Positions 6,115 to 6,388 of a stretch of DNA of 6,388 nt are shown here, piece after piece (position 1 is the first letter of the stretch; each line of letters opens with the position of its first letter). The notes under the pieces are model-generated. The model worked only from the letters and a program-made list of their open reading frames with translations. It did no database searches and was not told where the DNA came from. The stretch spans positions 1-6,388 of the forward strand of contig JAKJFB010000173.1 in assembly GCA_022705125.1 (NCBI GenBank), written 5' to 3'. Source of the stretch: Pseudomonadota bacterium (GTDB taxonomy: Bacteria > Pseudomonadota > Gammaproteobacteria > Pseudomonadales > UBA5518). A program made the translations under genes and the position numbers.

Positions 6115-6224
6115 GTAGGTCCGCATTCATGCGGACGATTACCCCGTAGGTCCGCATTCATGCGGACGATTACCCCGTAGGTCCGCATTCATGCGGACAT
6201 TTGTCCGGCTGAAGCCGGACCCAC
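6115..6224. repeat. REP array upstream of pcm: three direct units at 31-bp period plus one inverted unit
   Basis: Direct units start at 6115, 6146 and 6177. Each is GTAG, arm GTCCGCAT, loop TC, arm ATGCGGAC. The 9-nt spacers are both GATTACCCC, so the period is again 31 bp. A fourth, inverted unit (6203-6224) has arms GTCCGGCT / AGCCGGAC, loop GA, then CCAC. The array lies 12 bp from the pcm ribosome binding site, in the region shared by the divergent pcm and right-edge genes. Beyond it, 6225-6312 shows nothing beyond weak promoter-like matches. Confidence 0.93.
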
Positions 6225-6289
6225 GGCAGGCAGACTGCCCCCGGCCATCGCCAGCCGCATTGATCTGGTGCAATGAAGCGGCGCGAATC

Positions 6290-6317
6290 CTGCCGATGCG
6301 CATCGCTGTAGTATGCT
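6290..6317 (+). promoter_or_regulatory. weak candidate promoter of the right-edge gene
   Basis: CTGCCG (6290-6295) and TATGCT (6312-6317) are 16 nt apart. Matches to consensus are only three and four of six, so this is a suggestion based mainly on position; transcription would start near 6324. Confidence 0.25.
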
Positions 6318-6336
6318 TCGGGCAGTAACACGCAGG

Positions 6337-6388
6337 ATGATGTCAGCTGTGACGACCGGTCTTTTCACGCACGAGGATTGCACCCGCC
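6337..6388 (+). CDS. probable histone-deacetylase-family protein (5' end only, runs off the window)
   Basis: Only 17 codons are visible: MMSAVTTGLFTHEDCTR. The string TGLFTHEDC resembles the N-terminus of bacterial histone-deacetylase-like / acetylpolyamine amidohydrolase proteins, which open with a strand followed by TH..C and later a conserved GHPE motif. Those are zinc-dependent deacetylases of small amines or acetyl-lysine. GCAGG just before the tandem ATG codons (6337 and 6340) could serve the second ATG at 3-nt spacing; an upstream in-frame ATG (6313) and a GTG at 6349 are also possible starts. The gene is divergent from pcm. With so little sequence, the family call is tentative and the substrate cannot be named. 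Confidence 0.6.
   Translation, partial: MMSAVTTGLFTHEDCTR

Noticed and set aside
6090..6188. Longer N-terminus for Pcm from an ATG at 6188
   Set aside because: The extra residues (MRTYGVIVRMNADLRG and so on) are translated REP units. The GGAGG 8 nt before ATG 6089 and the family length support the shorter protein.

Overview
The window is GC-rich chromosomal DNA with dense genes, most likely from a gammaproteobacterium. The S20, DgkA and Pcm proteins read as gammaproteobacterial housekeeping types. The intergenic regions are filled with short GTAG-headed hairpins of the REP class, known from Xanthomonadaceae, Pseudomonas and enterics. The exact genus cannot be read from the sequence.

Layout, left to right. 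A strong sigma-70 promoter (108-136) drives rpsT (178-453, +), which ends in a hairpin terminator. A REP cluster (500-612) separates rpsT from a convergent minus-strand pair: an N-acyl-D-amino-acid deacylase (1007-2721), broken by one single-base frameshift near 1235, followed 18 nt later by dgkA (614-988). Diverging from the deacylase is a plus-strand operon: a TetR-type regulator (2894-3511) whose stop overlaps the start of an MptpB-like tyrosine/lipid phosphatase (3508-4512). The phosphatase stop codon lies inside the first unit of a three-copy, 31-bp-period REP array. Next come an aldehyde dehydrogenase remnant (about 4645-4980, -), cut off at a REP unit, and a small unrecognised ORF (5021-5272, -) with its own promoter. 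pcm (5436-6089, -) follows, with a REP cluster at its 3' end that probably terminates it and a second 31-bp-period REP array just upstream of its ribosome binding site. The right edge opens a plus-strand gene that looks like a histone-deacetylase-family protein (from about 6337). Positions 1-107 show no gene that I can support.

Functional picture. No single pathway unites the genes. The TetR regulator may control the phosphatase in its own operon and perhaps the divergent deacylase. The most distinctive content is the repeat family: 14 full or near-full hairpin units in five places, all outside intact coding sequence apart from a stop-codon overlap. The stem variants differ by paired changes that keep the hairpin, and the units sit at gene ends, in a leader, at a pseudogene edge and at a likely terminator. 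The transposase (RAYT) expected to mobilise such repeats is not in this window.
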